Below, one piece after another: positions 6,070-8,177 of a DNA stretch of 8,177 nucleotides. Source of the DNA: an uncultured Gammaproteobacteria bacterium (GTDB taxonomy: Bacteria; Pseudomonadota; Gammaproteobacteria; CAIUAS01); the NCBI GenBank assembly GCA_903897205.1, contig CAIUAS010000249.1, positions 1 to 8,177 of the forward strand, in the 5' to 3' direction. The translations under genes were made by a program, and so were the position numbers. Each line of letters starts with the position of its first letter. The stretch's first letter is position 1. The notes below the pieces were generated by a model, which saw only the letters and a list, made by a program, of their open reading frames with translations, searched no databases and was not told the origin of the DNA.

Positions 6070-6206
6070 TTGTAGGTAATCTCGAACGCTTTTTTAAGCA
6101 AATAAATGAAATTCCGGTCCAAGGCCAACGACTTAATATTACTGAAAAGCATCATCAAAAATTTAAATTTTATAATCTTGATACCTGGCTATCACCTAAA
6201 TACTAA
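6070..6206 (+). pseudogene. C-terminal fragment of an unrecognised plus-strand gene
   Basis: Immediately right of the palindromic element a plus-strand frame reads LVGNLERFFKQINEIPVQG ... FYNLDTWLSPKY and stops at 6204-6206. Composition looks like real coding sequence: mixed hydrophobic and charged, ending in an aromatic-rich tail. The frame has a stop inside the element and no start of its own, so it is the 3' end of a gene cut off by the element or by the rearrangement at that point. It ends 90 nt before parA and may have been the gene preceding the partition operon. Family not recognised. Confidence 0.4.
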
Positions 6207-6221
6207 TACTGATATTTGATC

Positions 6222-6230
6222 TGGTATAGT
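6222..6230 (+). promoter_or_regulatory. Candidate extended -10 promoter of the parA operon
   Basis: TGG-TATAGT matches the extended -10 consensus (TGN-TATAAT). No good -35 is seen at the standard distance, as expected for extended -10 promoters. Transcription would start near 6237, about 60 nt before the ATG at 6297. Confidence 0.4.
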
Positions 6231-6242
6231 GATTTTTTAGAA

Positions 6243-6268
6243 AAAAGATAGCGTAATCAATATCTTTT
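6243..6268 (+). promoter_or_regulatory. Inverted repeat in the parA leader, possible operator
   Basis: AAAAGATA (6243-6250) and TATCTTTT (6261-6268) form an 8-bp perfect dyad around a 10-nt spacer, just after the predicted transcription start. Partition operons of this type are usually repressed by their own ribbon-helix-helix protein or ParA, so an operator or centromere-like site is plausible but unproven. Confidence 0.35.
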
Positions 6269-6296
6269 CAGTGCAGTAAATTATAGAGGCTTATTT

Positions 6297-6939
6297 ATGA
6301 TTCTAGTTGTTGGCAATGGAAAAAGGGGGGGTTGGTAAAACAACCACTGCCGTTAATTTAGCAGTCTGTCTTGCGGTAGACGGCCGTGATGTAGCTTTAG
6401 TTGATATTGACCAACGCCCACAAAGTGCTAACTGGGCTGCTATAAGAGACAAAGAACTGCCTAAAATAGCCATCCATAAAGCAAGCGGTGATGTTTTTGA
6501 TTTTCTTAAAGACCTTGAAAATCGCTATGATGTCATCATTGTTGATGCCGGTGGCTTTGACTCGGCTGAACTTCGCTCATCTATTCTGGCTGCAAGCAAA
6601 TTGGTTGTACCTACAAAAGCCAGTCAATTGGATGCGTGGGCATTAAGCAGTATGGACACCATGATTAGCGATGCAAAAAAGTTTAATAAAGCTTTAAAAG
6701 TTTATAGTTTAATTACCGTAGTAGCGCCTAACCCGAAAGTTAAGGAAGCCGAAGATATTGAAACTAAAATTCTTGAAAAGCCTACTTTAACCAATCTCAT
6801 TCCTACTTATATTTATGATAGAAAAATTTATCGGGATGCGATTATTGAAGGTAAAGGAGTTATTGAGATGCCAAAGAGCAAAGCGCAGGTAGATGCGAGC
6901 GAAGAAACGATGGCTGTATATAAGAGGATATTTTCATGA
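6297..6939 (+). CDS. parA: ParA family partition ATPase, apparent +1 frameshift at codon 8
   Basis: A deviant Walker A box, EKGGVGKTTTAVNLA, is followed by A' (VALVDIDQRPQSANW), Walker B (DVIIVDAGGFDS) and the LVVPTKASQLDAW segment. The length, about 210 residues, fits the small ParA ATPases of plasmids and ICEs, which bind ATP and non-specific DNA to position DNA with a partner. The ATG at 6297 has GAGG 7 nt upstream and starts MILVVGN, exactly as family members begin, but then runs out of frame. One extra G at 6318-6319 explains it. The uninterrupted frame begins instead at TTG 6307 (MLAMEKGG) or ATG 6316, losing the first beta strand and having no Shine-Dalgarno of its own. So the gene is either damaged, mis-sequenced or started internally. 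The 3' end overlaps the next gene by ATGA. Confidence 0.9.
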
Positions 6940-7283
6940 GCAGATTCAAAGATGTTAAATCAGAAGAAATGCGGGATTTTATTAATGCTCCTTTAAAAGC
7001 TAAAGAACCTGTCGGATCTCCAGAGAAAGTCCTTAATAAAGAATCTCAAATATTCAATACCAGTATTAATATTAGCCTTAATGTTAATACCAAAAAGCTT
7101 CGCCTTGAAAGCAGTCCAAAATCTATCAAACGTAGAGTATTTAATATGCGCTTAAATAATTATTACCTGCAAGCGTTAGAACAATTGTCTCATCATGATG
7201 AAGGTATTTCAATGCAGCAAATAGCAAGAGAAATCTTGGAAAAAGGGTTAGATGCCTTAATTAAATCAAAAATGGAGGGTTAG
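6936..7283 (+). CDS. Ribbon-helix-helix partition partner (ParB/ParG-like)
   Basis: The 115-residue protein has a polar, probably unstructured N-terminus. Residues about 65-111 look like a ribbon-helix-helix domain: a short strand (RRVFNMRLN), helix one (YYLQALEQLSHHDE), then helix two (SMQQIAREILEKGLDALIK). Such proteins bind operator or centromere DNA as dimers and stimulate the cognate ParA through a flexible N-terminal tail. The start overlaps the parA stop by 4 nt (ATGA), and GAGG lies 8 nt upstream, so translation is coupled. Position directly after a small ParA supports the role. Sequence similarity to named ParG or CopG proteins cannot be judged by eye; the fold call is from pattern. 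Confidence 0.7.
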   Translation: MSRFKDVKSEEMRDFINAPLKAKEPVGSPEKVLNKESQIFNTSINISLNVNTKKLRLESSPKSIKRRVFNMRLNNYYLQALEQLSHHDEGISMQQIAREILEKGLDALIKSKMEG

Positions 7284-7285
7284 TT

Positions 7286-7660
7286 ATGATCAATGCAATA
7301 GAAGAATTACGCTCCGCGCAAGAATGGAGCGCAAATAGGCCAAAAAAATTTTTAGAAGCTTGGAAACGTGGAATCAAACTTATTGGTGAAGATTATTTTT
7401 TGATTAACGGTCATTTAGATGATGCCACAGATAAAAATCAGCTAAAACCAAATACAGAATTAATAGAAAGTGCTTTAAATATTCTCAGCAAAGGACAAGC
7501 TACTTTTCTAGCAGCAATGTATTCTTTTTACAATGATAAAGATGGTCAGCGTTATCTTGAGCAGCTTGGCCGCCCTAATATTACTGATATATCAGCCTAT
7601 CTCGACAAAGAGAATTTAGAGGTCATAGCAGATTTATTTGTTAATTACTGCGGCTGGTAA
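7286..7660 (+). CDS. Hypothetical protein (124 aa), third gene of the partition operon
   Basis: The product is soluble, mixed in charge, and has no membrane segment or signal peptide. Readable stretches are EWSANRPKKFLEAWKRGIKL near the start, ILSKGQATFLAAMYSFYNDK in the middle and DISAYLDKENLEVIADLFVN before the terminal YCGW. GGAGGG lies 7 nt before the ATG, which is only 2 nt after the previous stop, so it is co-transcribed and strongly translated. I do not recognise a domain. Genes of this size next to parA on plasmids and ICEs are often conserved backbone genes of unknown role, and that is all context supports. Confidence 0.8.
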   Translation: MINAIEELRSAQEWSANRPKKFLEAWKRGIKLIGEDYFLINGHLDDATDKNQLKPNTELIESALNILSKGQATFLAAMYSFYNDKDGQRYLEQLGRPNITDISAYLDKENLEVIADLFVNYCGW

Positions 7661-7692
7661 AAAAAGCAAGATTCAAGTTGGAGTAAATAAAA

Positions 7693-8046
7693 ATGAATTC
7701 ACAAATCCAACTGCTAACTAAAAACACTTTCAGTGAAGGGGTTTGCAAGTTTTTCTATACTTTTTGTGAACTAGCAGCATTAGAACCAATAATAACCAAC
7801 CTGATTGCAATTGCGCTTTGTTTAGGAGCTTTACTACTCTTAAAATTTCCAGAGATGTTACCGAATCTAGGCAGTTATCATAAATTTTATGTTTATGGAA
7901 TACAGGGTTTAGCAGCTTTTCAAATTGTTAAATCAGCAAGCAAATCTATTTTACTGCCACTTTTAGCGGTTTTTTGTGCATCAATAGGTATTTTATTAAA
8001 TTTTTATTCGCCTGAATTTATCTCTCTACACGACAATTTTAGCTAA
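7693..8046 (+). CDS. Small inner-membrane protein (117 aa)
   Basis: There is a cytoplasmic-looking N-terminus of about 28 residues (MNSQIQLLTKNTFSEG). A strong hydrophobic segment follows at about 30-51 (IITNLIAIALCLGALLLL), then a weaker amphipathic stretch at about 63-81 (FYVYGIQGLAAFQIV) and another strong one at about 84-103 (SILLPLLAVFCASIGILL). Two to three membrane passes are predicted. GGAG lies 9 nt before the ATG, 32 nt after the previous stop, so it is probably in the same transcript. Short membrane proteins of this kind are common in conjugative element backbones, but I cannot match it to a named transfer protein. Confidence 0.8.
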   Translation: MNSQIQLLTKNTFSEGVCKFFYTFCELAALEPIITNLIAIALCLGALLLLKFPEMLPNLGSYHKFYVYGIQGLAAFQIVKSASKSILLPLLAVFCASIGILLNFYSPEFISLHDNFS

Positions 8047-8050
8047 GGGC

Positions 8051-8133
8051 TATCCTGAACAGGCGGGAAGACTGGAATAACCCACCGATAAATCAGTAAA
8101 ATCCTATTATCTGTTCAAGGATAAAATAGGAGG
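8051..8133 (+). promoter_or_regulatory. Structured leader with competing hairpins over the Shine-Dalgarno
   Basis: TATCCTGAACAG (8051-8062) can pair with CTGTTCAAGGATA (8111-8123), leaving one bulged base. Alternatively TCCTATT (8102-8108) pairs with AATAGGA (8125-8131), covering part of the AGGAGG at 8128-8133; ATCCT (8101-8105) with AGGAT (8118-8122) is a further option. The first two are compatible in sequence but compete in space. Together they look like a translation switch or binding site before the next gene. Confidence 0.4.
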
Positions 8134-8138
8134 TTCAC

Positions 8139-8177
8139 ATGCAATCTATCAATGGGTTAATGCAAAGTTTAAACCAG
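8139..8177 (+). CDS. Start of a further gene (first 13 codons)
   Basis: ATG at 8139 follows a perfect AGGAGG (8128-8133) with a 5-nt spacer, and the frame stays open to the window edge (MQSINGLMQSLNQ). Too short to identify. It is preceded by a 92-nt structured leader, so it may be controlled separately from the genes before it. Confidence 0.65.
   Translation, partial: MQSINGLMQSLNQ

Noticed and set aside
5943..6158. A 71-codon minus-strand ORF through the palindromic element
   Set aside because: Half of it is the element and the other half is antisense to a better plus-strand coding fragment; kept only as an observation about the element.
1..8177. CRISPR array, tRNA or rRNA genes
   Set aside because: No regularly spaced short repeats, cloverleaf-like sequence or rRNA motifs were seen on either strand.

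Overview
Likely source: an AT-rich, host-associated gammaproteobacterium, probably of the Legionellales type (Legionella, Coxiella or Rickettsiella relatives). The case rests on the low G+C, an ankyrin-repeat gene, decayed mobile elements and a plasmid- or ICE-like partition operon. No rRNA or housekeeping gene is present to confirm it, so the assignment is tentative. Whether this is plasmid, integrated element or chromosome cannot be settled from the window; the parA-type operon at the right favours a plasmid or integrative conjugative element.

Layout. (1) Positions 1-2312, minus strand: a probable three-gene run, ankyrin-repeat protein -> PfaD-type trans-acting enoyl reductase -> start of a small membrane protein that leaves the window. 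The reductase gene is intact and clearly richer in G+C than its surroundings. (2) Positions 2384-3342, minus strand: a small unrecognised ORF, then the 3' end of a group II intron (RNA domains V and VI) and the C-terminal half of its reverse transcriptase. The reverse transcriptase lacks its N-terminal half and carries one frameshift. (3) Positions 3299-5362, plus strand: a large serine recombinase with a small companion ORF in front. It is split by a -1 frameshift at a U-UUU-UUA heptamer. A 26-bp perfect inverted repeat lies at both edges of this block. One copy is inside the recombinase 3' end. The other sits exactly where the reverse transcriptase is broken, which suggests attachment sites or element ends. 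(4) Positions 5363-6206: a graveyard of fragments. It holds a 54-bp interrupted palindrome, the C-terminal half of a tyrosine recombinase, half of a response-regulator receiver domain, a 116-bp MITE-like element with 31-bp perfect terminal inverted repeats, and the tail of an unknown plus-strand gene. (5) Positions 6207-8177, plus strand: an operon head with an extended -10 promoter, parA (with an apparent +1 frameshift near its start), a ribbon-helix-helix partner, an unrecognised 124-aa protein, a 117-aa membrane protein, a structured leader and the first 13 codons of another gene.

How the parts work together. The parA and ribbon-helix-helix genes overlap by 4 nt and form a typical small partition module. 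The two following genes probably belong to the same plasmid or ICE backbone. PfaD proteins act in trans on polyketide or polyunsaturated fatty acid synthases, but no synthase is in the window. The middle 4 kb is a recombination hot spot where at least four different mobile elements met and broke one another. Three separate genes show one-base frameshifts, so either the region is decaying or the sequence contains indel errors.
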